Below, piece after piece: positions 29,810-37,244 of a DNA stretch of 64,000 bases. The notes below the pieces were generated by a model. The model saw only the letters and a list, made by a program, of their open reading frames with translations. It had not been told where the DNA came from and ran no database searches. How positions within the stretch are numbered: the stretch's first letter is position 1; each line of letters opens with the position of its first letter. Source of the stretch: Sphingomonas sp. (GTDB lineage Bacteria > Pseudomonadota > Alphaproteobacteria > Sphingomonadales > Sphingomonadaceae); assembly GCA_021732445.1 (NCBI GenBank), contig JAKFUZ010000004.1:62001-126000 (forward strand), written 5' to 3'. The translations under genes were made by a program, and so were the position numbers.

Positions 29810-29842
29810 AAAGGGCCGCCCGGCAATTGCCTGCGGCCCTTT
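29810..29842. terminator. Bidirectional intrinsic terminator between divK and rpmG
   Basis: A perfect 10-bp stem AAAGGGCCGC / GCGGCCCTTT surrounds a 13-base loop that holds a small self-complementary core. On the minus strand a T-rich run follows, so it fits as the rpmG terminator; on the plus strand it follows divK with a shorter TTT. Confidence 0.75.
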
Positions 29843-29890
29843 GCTGCAATCTCAAGCAAGCAGCGGGCGCGCCGCCGCGCGCCCCGCGAA

Positions 29891-30058
29891 TTACTTGATC
29901 TTCGCTTCTTTGAAGTCGACATGCTTGCGCACAACCGGATCATATTTGCGGAATGACAGTTTCTCGGTCTGCGTGCGCGGATTTTTCTTGGTGACATAGA
30001 AAAAGCCGGTATCGGCAGTGCTCAAGAGCTTGATCTTGACGGTGGTCGGCTTGGCCAT
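29891..30058 (-). CDS. rpmG: 50S ribosomal protein L33
   Basis: A 55-residue protein beginning [20 protein letters not shown] and ending [11 protein letters not shown], the L33 pattern. It is the cysteine-free (non-zinc) type: there are no Cys residues, so it cannot hold the zinc ribbon. It is too short for most automated calls. It is convergent with divK and separated by an intrinsic terminator. An isolated terminator-like hairpin lies 37 bases upstream of its start. Confidence 0.95.
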   Translation of the reverse strand: MAKPTTVKIKLLSTADTGFFYVTKKNPRTQTEKLSFRKYDPVVRKHVDFKEAKIK

Positions 30059-30094
30059 GACCTTGAAAATCCTGAAAAACGATTGAAAAGCAAA

Positions 30095-30120
30095 AAGCGG
30101 CGAACGCGTGCCCGCCGCTT
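30095..30120 (-). terminator. Isolated intrinsic terminator before rpmG
   Basis: Minus-strand reading gives AAGCGGCG, a 10-base loop, CGCCGCTT, then TTTGCTTTT. That is a strong terminator for a minus-strand transcript, yet no minus-strand gene that I can support lies just upstream of it (30121-30260). It may end an RNA from that stretch, insulate rpmG from antisense transcription, or act as a leader hairpin. Confidence 0.6.
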
Positions 30121-30186
30121 GGTCAAGGCGGCCCGATGCCGCAAGCCTTGCGCTTTGTCAAGCCGGCGAAGGCGATGCCGGGCCGC

Positions 30187-30204
30187 TTAACCGGTTGTTT
30201 ACCA
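30187..30204. promoter_or_regulatory. CtrA-like box upstream of hypothetical gene
   Basis: TTAA-N7-TTTA-CCA lies about 60 bases before the hypothetical gene at 30261. It differs from the CtrA consensus TTAA-N7-TTAA at one base. Confidence 0.3.
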
Positions 30205-30260
30205 CCGCTGGCGCAGCATGGCGCGGCCGCAATCGGCAAACCCGAACCGGGGACGCGGAT

Positions 30261-30593
30261 ATGGATGTTGACCGCAGCACACAAGACGCCGCTCGCCACG
30301 AGCTGACACGCCGGGTAAGCGCGTTGTCGGCGCGCGCCGCCTTCGCGCCGGGGCCAAGCACGGCCGAGCTGGCCGCTGAAATCGACAGGATCCGCACGAT
30401 CGCGCTGGCTAGCGGCATGTTCCCGGTGGCCAGTGTGGCGCATGCGCTCAGCTCAGCGCTGGCCCGGGGTGAACGGGGGCCCCTGGTGCGCGGCTGGCTC
30501 GCGATTCTGCGCGACGCGACATGCACCGATCGGCAGGATGCCGACGCGTGCGCAAGCTTTGCCGCGGCCTGCTCCGTGCGCCTGGCGCGCTAG
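30261..30593 (+). CDS. Hypothetical helical protein
   Basis: A 110-residue, Ala-rich soluble helical protein. The ATG at 30261 follows a GGGGAC stretch about 9 bases upstream. Segments such as MFPVASVAHALSSALARGERGPLVRGWLAILRDAT and ASFAAACSVRLAR give two amphipathic helical blocks. I do not recognise a family. It precedes the GDT1-like gene by 12 bases, so they may be co-transcribed. Confidence 0.6.
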   Translation: MDVDRSTQDAARHELTRRVSALSARAAFAPGPSTAELAAEIDRIRTIALASGMFPVASVAHALSSALARGERGPLVRGWLAILRDATCTDRQDADACASFAAACSVRLAR

Positions 30594-30605
30594 GCGCAGC
30601 ACGCG

Positions 30606-31175
30606 GTGGATGCGCTGATGGCGGCGCTCGTCGCTGCACTCTTCATCCACGCAACCGACAAGACGCCGTGGCGCGCGGCGATGCTTGGCGCCCGATTCGC
30701 CGACAAGGCCGAAATTGCCGCCGGCATGTTGCTGGGCATGGCCATTGGCAATGGCGTGTCAGCGGCAGGCGGCATGCTGATCGCGCCGCAACTGACGCCT
30801 GAGGCCCGCAAGCTGTTTGTCGCCGTGGCGCTCGTGTCGGCAGGGCTGGGCGCGGTTCTGCCCCTCAAAATGCCGCGCGCGCTGCCGGCCACCACCCGGC
30901 TTGGCGCGTTTGGAACGTCGCTGGTCGCAACGCTGGTGCTGGCGCTTGGCGACCGGACGCAATTCGTAACCGCAGCGCTGGCCGCGTCCTCCCCAATCCC
31001 GTGGCTCGCCCCGGTCGGCGCCGTCCTGGGGGGCATGGTGGTGGTGATTGGCGCCGTCGCAGGCGGTGAAAAGCTGCTTGCCGCGCTTCCCGTCACCGTG
31101 ATCCGCGCGGTCATCGGCTGCGGGCTGATCGGGTTTGGCGCCGCACTGGGGCTGGCGGCGCTGCGGCTGATATGA
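30606..31175 (+). CDS. TMEM165/GDT1 (UPF0016) family membrane protein
   Basis: A 189-residue membrane protein with six predicted helices in two halves of the UPF0016 fold. The second half has LGDRT at residues 114-118, close to the family motif E-x-G-D-K/R-T. The first half reads HATDKTPW near residue 15, so the Glu and Gly of the motif are missing there. Family members export Mn2+ or Ca2+. The start is a GTG at 30606; an ATG lies at 30618. It follows the hypothetical gene. Confidence 0.75.
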   Translation: MDALMAALVAALFIHATDKTPWRAAMLGARFADKAEIAAGMLLGMAIGNGVSAAGGMLIAPQLTPEARKLFVAVALVSAGLGAVLPLKMPRALPATTRLGAFGTSLVATLVLALGDRTQFVTAALAASSPIPWLAPVGAVLGGMVVVIGAVAGGEKLLAALPVTVIRAVIGCGLIGFGAALGLAALRLI

Positions 31176-31210
31176 CCGGCCGCGCGCGCCGGCAAAGCGG
31201 GCCTGGCTGC

Positions 31211-31321
31211 TCATGCGATCGGGATGACAGGAACAGCGGCGCCAATCATCACGCTGGCAAAAGCAAGCGAGGCAATGGCCGATACGAAGATGCGCGCGAA
31301 AGATTCTGAACGAATAACCAT
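31211..31321 (-). CDS. 36-residue single-span membrane peptide
   Basis: An open frame encoding MVIRSESFARIFVSAIASLA and a further hydrophobic stretch ending in PVIPIA. It has one membrane helix with a basic N-terminus. A strong ribosome site GGGAGAAA lies 5-12 bases before the ATG. The upstream 60-100 bases are AT-rich (TATATATA near 31411). No known domain. It stands between the GDT1-like gene and a diguanylate cyclase, both tail-side, and is a separate small transcription unit. Confidence 0.65.
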   Translation of the reverse strand: MVIRSESFARIFVSAIASLAFASVMIGAAVPVIPIA

Positions 31322-31504
31322 GTGATTTCTCCCTATGCCTGCGCCGCGGAACCATCCAGCAGCGCGACATTGGAGGTAGAGCATCTATCGTGCCAGTTTA
31401 TCATTCCATTGATATATATAGCTTTTTTAACAAACGCCGACATTCACGTTGCATTCATGCCAAGTTTTATGGTGTTACGCGCCAATCATTGGCAAAAACC
31501 TTGG

Positions 31505-32548
31505 CTATTTGACGATAAGGCAGTTGCGGCCGGCGGCCTTGGCGGCATAGAGCAGCTTGTCGGCGCGGCGGAAACTGTCGGCCGCGGCCTCTCCCGGCTC
31601 GGCGGCGACCAATCCACCCGAAAATGTAACCTCGCCCAGCGGCGCATCCGATTCGCGCAGACGATAGCGTTTGTCGGCCACGGTCACGCGCGCGTTGTTC
31701 AGGATGCGCTCGGCCGCCTTCACCTCGATGCCGTTGAACAGCACGACAAATTCCTCGCCACCATAGCGCGCGACGAAATGGTCCGAGCAGGTATCGCCAA
31801 GCACATCGCCAATCGCCTTGAGCACCCGGTCGCCCACGGCATGGCCAAAGGTATCGTTGACCTTTTTGAAATGGTCGATGTCGCATACGGCAAGGCAAAT
31901 GGTCGCCCCGGCGAGCAGCCATTCATCATATATCTCTTCAAAAGCCCGCCGGTTGGGCAGCCCGGTGAGCGGATCGCGGCGGGCATTGTCGCGCGCTTCT
32001 TCCAGCTTGCCGCGCAGCTCGACGGCTTCTTGCGTCGCTTCTTCAAGCTGGGTTTCGGCGACCCGCACGCGGGCCAGCATGGCGGTGGTCAGGCGAATGA
32101 ATTCGGTTGCGTCCACCTTGCCCATCTGCGCGTGGATGGTGCGGGCGCTTTCTTCGAGATTGCGGCCGAAATCCGATGTTTCAGACCGAATCGCGCTGAC
32201 AAGATCCTGAAAGCCCTCGACCTGTATCTGGGTTTGCGCGACGAGCCCCTGCGCCGCCGCCTGGGTCGGCAACGATCGGCTGACGGGGCGGTCGGTGCCC
32301 ACCATGCCGCCAAGCGACGTAATGTCGCGCTTGGTAAGACGCACGCCGCCATCGGTCAGTGTCGCCACCGCCTTGGCCACGGTCCCTTCGGGGTCGCTGC
32401 ATACGCGATAGGCGAACTCGTAGTTTACCGGATCAGGCCCGAGGCGCTGCGCATCGAGAAACGCGCCGACCGCGTCAAACAGCGCGCGGCCGGCAAGCGC
32501 GCGCTCGGGGGCCTCTGCCTCGCGCCATTGCTCCATTTTTGTCGCCAT
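31505..32548 (-). CDS. Diguanylate cyclase (GGDEF domain)
   Basis: A 347-residue cytoplasmic protein. The N-terminal half (1-200) is helical, with a predicted coiled coil around 150-195, and has no membrane segment or sensor domain I recognise. The GGDEF domain starts with RDPLTGLPNRRAF and has the active motif YGGEEF at 262-267, so c-di-GMP synthesis is likely. The usual inhibitory RxxD five residues before the motif is absent (CSDHFVARY), so product inhibition through that site is unlikely. It stands alone, with divK nearby. Confidence 0.92.
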   Translation of the reverse strand: MATKMEQWREAEAPERALAGRALFDAVGAFLDAQRLGPDPVNYEFAYRVCSDPEGTVAKAVATLTDGGVRLTKRDITSLGGMVGTDRPVSRSLPTQAAAQGLVAQTQIQVEGFQDLVSAIRSETSDFGRNLEESARTIHAQMGKVDATEFIRLTTAMLARVRVAETQLEEATQEAVELRGKLEEARDNARRDPLTGLPNRRAFEEIYDEWLLAGATICLAVCDIDHFKKVNDTFGHAVGDRVLKAIGDVLGDTCSDHFVARYGGEEFVVLFNGIEVKAAERILNNARVTVADKRYRLRESDAPLGEVTFSGGLVAAEPGEAAADSFRRADKLLYAAKAAGRNCLIVK

Positions 32549-32647
32549 GCCCTAAACCTGCTCAGTAGCTGGCGCCCCAACCCTGCCGGGCCGCCCTTTC
32601 TGTCCGCAGTTTAGCCGCCAATTTCTAACAATGAATGACCGGCATCC

Positions 32648-33214
32648 TCATCCATGGGCCGCGCGATATTTTCGCACTGCATCCAGCGTGTTGCGGACAT
32701 GATCGGCCGGGTTCGCATCGCTGTGGACGTAAATCACCGCGCCCGATGGCGCGATGACATAGCTGGTGCGGTTGGTGATAGCGCGCGCCTGCCCGTCCGG
32801 GCCAACCCGTTCACGACCAAGCGCGACGTCATATCCCTTGATGACCGCCGGGCCGGCGCTCGCCACCGGAAACTGGCCGGCACAGTCCTTTTTCGAAAAA
32901 TCGGCGAGGATGCTGACCGGGTCGGCCGACATGCCAATCACTTGCGCTCCGGATTTCTTGAAATCATCAATCGCGGCGGCAAAGGCGCGGGCCTCCGCAC
33001 TGCAACCGGGCGTGAACGCGGCCGGAAAGAAGTACAGCACTACCGGTCCTTTCTTAAGCGCCTCGGCCAGATGCAGGGTGAAAACCTTGCCCGCGGTCGC
33101 CCCGCGTGTGGTGAAGTCGGGCGCTTTGGCACCGGGCGCAAGCGCTGCCGCGGCCGGCACCGCAAGAGCAAGGCTTAAAGCGGCGGCAACAGCGGCGGCA
33201 CGGGGTTTGCGCAT
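32648..33214 (-). CDS. Secreted peroxiredoxin
   Basis: About 188 residues with a signal peptide of about 24 residues. The peroxidatic motif is FFPAAFTPGCSAE with Cys at 71; a second Cys is in SKKDCAGQF. This is the AhpC/TSA, PrxQ-like type, reducing peroxides in the periplasm. I chose the ATG at 33214 since GGAG lies 10 bases upstream; an ATG at 33226 is an alternative. It lies 77 bases downstream of the phospholipase gene. Confidence 0.86.
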   Translation of the reverse strand: MRKPRAAAVAAALSLALAVPAAAALAPGAKAPDFTTRGATAGKVFTLHLAEALKKGPVVLYFFPAAFTPGCSAEARAFAAAIDDFKKSGAQVIGMSADPVSILADFSKKDCAGQFPVASAGPAVIKGYDVALGRERVGPDGQARAITNRTSYVIAPSGAVIYVHSDANPADHVRNTLDAVRKYRAAHG

Positions 33215-33291
33215 CGGGGTCTCCATGGTTGTGCGCCGGAACGCGCGCATGCCGGCGTCCCTATCCGCTCGCGCGCGCCGGGTCGAGCGAT

Positions 33292-34383
33292 TCAGCGGGT
33301 GAACGAAACGCCAATCCGCGCATGAGTGTCGGCGCGGTTATAGCCCGGCAGCGTCTCGCCATAGCCGGTAAAGGCCTGACCGAACAAATACAGCCCCACG
33401 CCGTGCAGCCCCAGGTCACGCAGCCCAAGCGATGCAATCGGATAGGACACGAACAATTCGCCCGCGCCCTTGCCCGAGCGCGGGTTGCCGCGCGCAAAAA
33501 TCTGGAACTTCACGCCGTCGGCCTGGCCAATCGAGGCGGTGACCGACCCATTGCCCCAAAAACGCGGCAAATCGGTCGCGATGCCGTTCGAACTGACATA
33601 AAACCACCCTTGCGGCGCCACATCCAGCCGCCAGCCCCGGCCCAGATCAAACCGCTTGCTGACGCGCAGGAACACCCGGTTTGCATCGACCGAATCAGTC
33701 GTTCCACCACCGTTGGAGTCGTGCCGGAAGCCGATCGCCGCCCGCGCGGTTTGGCTGAGCGGAACGTCGGCAAAGCCTTCGGGGCTGTAGGTCACGGTGG
33801 TGATTGGCCCGGACGGCAGGCCAATTCCCCAGAACACCGTCTGGGTATAAGCGACCTTCAGATAAGACAGAGGCCCCGCGCTGGCAAAGGGCTGGAGCGC
33901 AAAACTGAACTGGAGTTTTGCCCGTGCATCCCCCGCGCCGGCGACAAAATAGGTCGGCTCGTGCGGGCTGAACCGGCCGGCAAAGCTGCTCGCCGGCCCG
34001 CGCGCGGTGTCGGTCACCTGCTCGACAGGGGCAGCGTCTGGCCTTGCCGAAATTCCCGGCGTAGCGGGCGAGGCCGCCGCCAGCCCCGGCGCGAGCGGCG
34101 CCAGCCGGTAGCGCAGCTTCACAAAGCCGCCGGGCGCGACGGGCGCAGTGTCGGCCGTCGAACGGATCAGCTCCAGCGTCAGGCTCGTGCCATCGCGCGC
34201 CGTTGTCTGAAGCGTATCGGGCGCCGCAACGGGAACCGCCTCACGCCCCTCGTTCAGCAAAAACACATCGACACCGGCAAGCGCCGCCTGCGCCGACAGC
34301 GGCGGCTCGACAATGGGGCGGAGCGACTGCGCCGCGCAAGGTGTGGCAACAAGCGCAAGCGGCAGGGCAAGGGCGATTCGCAT
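33292..34383 (-). CDS. Outer-membrane phospholipase A (PldA-like)
   Basis: A 363-residue outer-membrane protein with a signal peptide ending near CAAQ. An N-terminal domain of about 130 residues is rich in Ala/Pro. The barrel carries the catalytic set H221, S223 (HDSNG) and N235, with the same His-to-Asn spacing (14) as OMPLA. OMPLA hydrolyses phospholipids after membrane damage. The C-terminal residue after an aromatic-rich strand is Arg rather than the usual Phe, so the last strand may fold unusually. Its start is divergent from the hisN-like gene by about 135 bases. Confidence 0.85.
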   Translation of the reverse strand: MRIALALPLALVATPCAAQSLRPIVEPPLSAQAALAGVDVFLLNEGREAVPVAAPDTLQTTARDGTSLTLELIRSTADTAPVAPGGFVKLRYRLAPLAPGLAAASPATPGISARPDAAPVEQVTDTARGPASSFAGRFSPHEPTYFVAGAGDARAKLQFSFALQPFASAGPLSYLKVAYTQTVFWGIGLPSGPITTVTYSPEGFADVPLSQTARAAIGFRHDSNGGGTTDSVDANRVFLRVSKRFDLGRGWRLDVAPQGWFYVSSNGIATDLPRFWGNGSVTASIGQADGVKFQIFARGNPRSGKGAGELFVSYPIASLGLRDLGLHGVGLYLFGQAFTGYGETLPGYNRADTHARIGVSFTR

Positions 34384-34517
34384 GGCCGCGCACCCTAGGG
34401 GCTTAGAGTGCCGACGGAAACCGGGGGCGCAGGCCGGTTGGGATAAATGACGAACGGTGCCACCGCAGTCCCATGGTCTGTGCGGTCCCCTGTTGCCCCG
34501 CCCCGACCCGCCGCGCT

Positions 34518-35327
34518 ATGCCCCTCGCCATGCGCGTAACGCCTGCCGACATCACCCTTGCCAACGCTCTTGCCGACGCAGCAGGGGCAGTCATCCGCCC
34601 GTATTTTCGGGTAGACCACGGGCTGGAAACCAAGGCGGACGCCTCCCCCGTAACGCTTGCCGACCGCGAGGCCGAGCGCGCGATGCGCCGGCTGATCGCC
34701 CAAAACTGTCCCGATGACGCGATCATCGGCGAGGAATTCGGCCACACCCCGGGCAGCTCGGGCCGCGCCTGGGTGCTCGACCCGATTGACGGCACACGCG
34801 CCTTTGTTTCGGGTCGGCCGATCTTTGGGACGCTCATTGCGCTCATGATCGACGACTGGCCGGTGCTTGGCATCATCGACCAGCCAGTGGCACGCGAACG
34901 CTGGCTGGGCGTCACTGGCCAGCCCACGCTGTTCAACGGCGCGGCCGTGCGCACCCGCGCGTGCCCCGCACTGAAGGGCGCGGCGATGGCGACCACCTCA
35001 CCCCATTTGTTCAGCGCGCATGAGGGCGAACATTATCTGGCGCTGGCAGCGGCAGCAACGGGCGGCAACATGCGCCAGGGGCCTATCTATGGCGGCGATT
35101 GCTATAATTATGGCTGCCTGGCCTCGGGCCATCTCGACATTGTGGTCGAGGCGGGCCTGAAACTCCATGATTTCGCCGCGCTTGTGCCGGTGGTGGAAGG
35201 GGCGGGCGGTCGAATGTGCGACTGGGCGGGCGATCCGCTAACCGCCGCAAGCGCCGGCGATGTGATTGCGGTGGGCGACCCGGCCCGCGTCGACGATGTG
35301 GTCGAGGCGCTCGCCTGTCGCCACTGA
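34518..35327 (+). CDS. hisN: Histidinol-phosphatase, inositol monophosphatase family (HisN-like)
   Basis: About 269 residues of the inositol monophosphatase fold. Metal site motifs: GEEF near residue 75, VLDPIDGTRAF near 92 and KLHDFAALVPVVEGAGG near 217. The family includes HisN, which dephosphorylates L-histidinol phosphate in alphaproteobacteria. The GDCYNYGCLASGH motif fits. Starts at ATG 34518 or 34530 are both possible; a start at 34473 adds a non-conserved leader. It lies before rpmI by about 120 bases. Confidence 0.85.
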   Translation: MPLAMRVTPADITLANALADAAGAVIRPYFRVDHGLETKADASPVTLADREAERAMRRLIAQNCPDDAIIGEEFGHTPGSSGRAWVLDPIDGTRAFVSGRPIFGTLIALMIDDWPVLGIIDQPVARERWLGVTGQPTLFNGAAVRTRACPALKGAAMATTSPHLFSAHEGEHYLALAAAATGGNMRQGPIYGGDCYNYGCLASGHLDIVVEAGLKLHDFAALVPVVEGAGGRMCDWAGDPLTAASAGDVIAVGDPARVDDVVEALACRH

Positions 35328-35330
35328 CCC

Positions 35331-35359
35331 TTGCCTTTTGGCACGCACCCCGTTATTGC
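35331..35359 (+). promoter_or_regulatory. Candidate promoter for rpmI-rplT
   Basis: TTGCCT, 17 bases, then TATTGC. It starts 4 bases after the hisN stop and lies about 90 bases before the rpmI ATG. Confidence 0.4.
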
Positions 35360-35448
35360 GCCCGCCTTCCGCGAGTAAGAGGAATGGCCTGGCCGGTATG
35401 GGCTGCCAGGGCTGTTCATAAATCGTCGCGCATCATGAGGAGACGAAA

Positions 35449-35652
35449 ATGCCCAAACTCAAGACGAAGAGCGGCGTCAAAAAACGCTTCAAGCTCACCG
35501 CAACCGGCAAGCTCAAGCACGGCGTGGCCGGCAAGCGCCACCGGCTTATCAGCCACAATGGCAAATATATCCGTCAGAACCGCGGCACCAAGGTCCTTTC
35601 CAAGGCCGATACCGCAACCGTAAAGGCGTGGGCGCCTTACGGTCTCGGTTAA
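35449..35652 (+). CDS. rpmI: 50S ribosomal protein L35
   Basis: A 67-residue basic ribosomal protein (MPKLKTKSGVKKRFK start, WAPYGLG end). It is assembled into the large subunit. A GAGGAG ribosome site lies shortly before the ATG. It is followed 20 bases later by rplT, the standard pair. The usual infC gene upstream is not in this location. Confidence 0.98.
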   Translation: MPKLKTKSGVKKRFKLTATGKLKHGVAGKRHRLISHNGKYIRQNRGTKVLSKADTATVKAWAPYGLG

Positions 35653-35672
35653 GCATCAGGGAGATTTAGGAC

Positions 35673-36038
35673 ATGGCACGCGTAAAACGGGGTGTTACCA
35701 CCCGCGCCAAGCACAAGAAGATTCTGGAATCGGCAAAGGGCTATTATGGCCGCCGCAAGAACACCATCCGCATTGCTCGCCAGGCCGTTGAAAAGGCAGG
35801 GCAATATGCCTATCGTGACCGCAAGGTAAAGAAGCGCTCCTTCCGTGCGCTGTGGATCCAGCGCATCAACGCCGCAGTGCGGGCCGAGGGGCTGACCTAT
35901 GGCACCTTCATGCACGGGCTGAAGCTTGCCGGCGTAGAGCTCGACCGCAAGGTGCTGGCCGATATCGCCATGCATGAGGGCGAAGCGTTTAGCGGCATCA
36001 TCGCGCAGGCAAAGGCGGCACTGCCCCAGGCCGCCTGA
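35673..36038 (+). CDS. rplT: 50S ribosomal protein L20
   Basis: A 121-residue ribosomal protein that starts ribosome assembly by binding 23S rRNA. The sequence [51 protein letters not shown] is diagnostic. A hairpin follows before pheS. In other bacteria L20 represses its own operon; I see no clear operator here. Confidence 0.98.
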   Translation: MARVKRGVTTRAKHKKILESAKGYYGRRKNTIRIARQAVEKAGQYAYRDRKVKKRSFRALWIQRINAAVRAEGLTYGTFMHGLKLAGVELDRKVLADIAMHEGEAFSGIIAQAKAALPQAA

Positions 36039-36064
36039 GGCGACCCTGCGCATCGGCCGATACG

Positions 36065-36096
36065 GGGCGCTGGTGGATTGCCACCGGCGCCCTTTT
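36065..36096 (+). terminator. Hairpin with T-tract between rplT and pheS
   Basis: A 12-bp stem (GGGCGCTGGTGG with CCACCGGCGCCC, one G-T pair) with loop ATTG is followed by TTTT. It should end or attenuate rpmI-rplT transcription 48 bases before pheS. No Phe-rich leader peptide is visible. Confidence 0.75.
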
Positions 36097-36143
36097 CGTT
36101 ATCCAGCCCCCAACGGCCCCCGCGCCGTCCGACAGGAACGGGT

Positions 36144-37244
36144 ATGACCATGACAACCGATCTCGATCAGATGCGCGGCCAGACGCTGGCAGCGGTGGAG
36201 AACGCCGACAGTCTTGAGGCGCTGGACGCAGTCCGTGTGGCGGCCCTTGGCAAGGCCGGGTCCATAACCGCGCTGCTGAAGTCGCTGGGTGGCATGAGCC
36301 CCGACGAGCGGCTGATCGAAGGCCCCCGCATCCAGCGCCTGCGCGAGGCAGTGAGCGATGCCGTCGCCGCCCGCCGACACGCACTTGATCGCGCCGTGCT
36401 CGACGCCAGGCTCGCCGCCGAAACGCTCGACATGACATTGCCGGCGGAGCCCGCGCCGCAAGGGTCGATCCACCCCGTGAGCCAGGTGATGGACGAACTT
36501 GCCGAAATCTTCGCCGATATGGGCTTTGCGGTCGCGACGGGGCCGGAAATCGAGGATGACTGGCACAATTTTTCCGCGCTCAATATTCCCGAGACCCACC
36601 CGGCGCGGGCAATGCACGATACCTTTTATCTCGCCGGCGACCATGCCCGGCCAATGGTGCTGCGCACCCATACCAGCCCGGTGCAGATCCGCACGATGAT
36701 GACGCAGGCGCCGCCCCTCCGCATCATTGCGCCGGGCCGCACCTATCGGTCTGACAGCGACGCGACCCATACGCCGATGTTCCATCAGGTCGAAGGGCTG
36801 GTGATCGACAAGGGCATCACGCTCGGCCATTTGAAGTGGACGCTGGAGACGTTTCTGAAAGCGTTTTTCGAACGCGACGACATCGTACTGCGGCTGCGCC
36901 CGAGCTATTTCCCCTTCACCGAGCCTTCCGCCGAAGTCGATATCGGCTACACCCTGCAGGGCGGCAAGCGCGTGATTGGCGGTGGCGGTGGCGGTGGCAA
37001 TGCGGGCGGCTGGATGGAAGTGCTCGGCTCCGGCATGGTCCACCCAAAAGTGATTGCGGCCTGCGGGCTTGATCCCGACGCGTGGCAGGGCTTTGCCTTT
37101 GGCTGCGGCATCGACCGGCTGGCGATGCTCAAATATGGCATGGACGATCTGCGCGCCTTTTTCGACGGCGATATCCGCTGGCTCAAACATTACGGGTTTT
37201 CGTGCCTTGACGTGCCCACTTTGTCGGGGGGAGTCGGCGCATGA
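36144..37244 (+). CDS. pheS: Phenylalanyl-tRNA synthetase alpha subunit
   Basis: A 366-residue class II synthetase subunit. It has the N-terminal coiled-coil domain ([31 protein letters not shown]), motif [23 protein letters not shown], and [19 protein letters not shown] near the end. A (GGCGGT)3GGC run at 36978-36998 encodes seven Gly residues in the loop before [14 protein letters not shown]-terminal tail of about 20 residues extends past the usual end. AGGA lies about 6 bases before the ATG at 36144. The stop overlaps pheT (ATGA). Confidence 0.97.
   Translation: MTMTTDLDQMRGQTLAAVENADSLEALDAVRVAALGKAGSITALLKSLGGMSPDERLIEGPRIQRLREAVSDAVAARRHALDRAVLDARLAAETLDMTLPAEPAPQGSIHPVSQVMDELAEIFADMGFAVATGPEIEDDWHNFSALNIPETHPARAMHDTFYLAGDHARPMVLRTHTSPVQIRTMMTQAPPLRIIAPGRTYRSDSDATHTPMFHQVEGLVIDKGITLGHLKWTLETFLKAFFERDDIVLRLRPSYFPFTEPSAEVDIGYTLQGGKRVIGGGGGGGNAGGWMEVLGSGMVHPKVIAACGLDPDAWQGFAFGCGIDRLAMLKYGMDDLRAFFDGDIRWLKHYGFSCLDVPTLSGGVGA

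Noticed and set aside
31481..31493. GCCAATCATTGGC palindrome near the end of the diguanylate cyclase.
   Set aside because: Too short and with the A/T run on the wrong side for a terminator in either direction that matters. Not enough to call a site.
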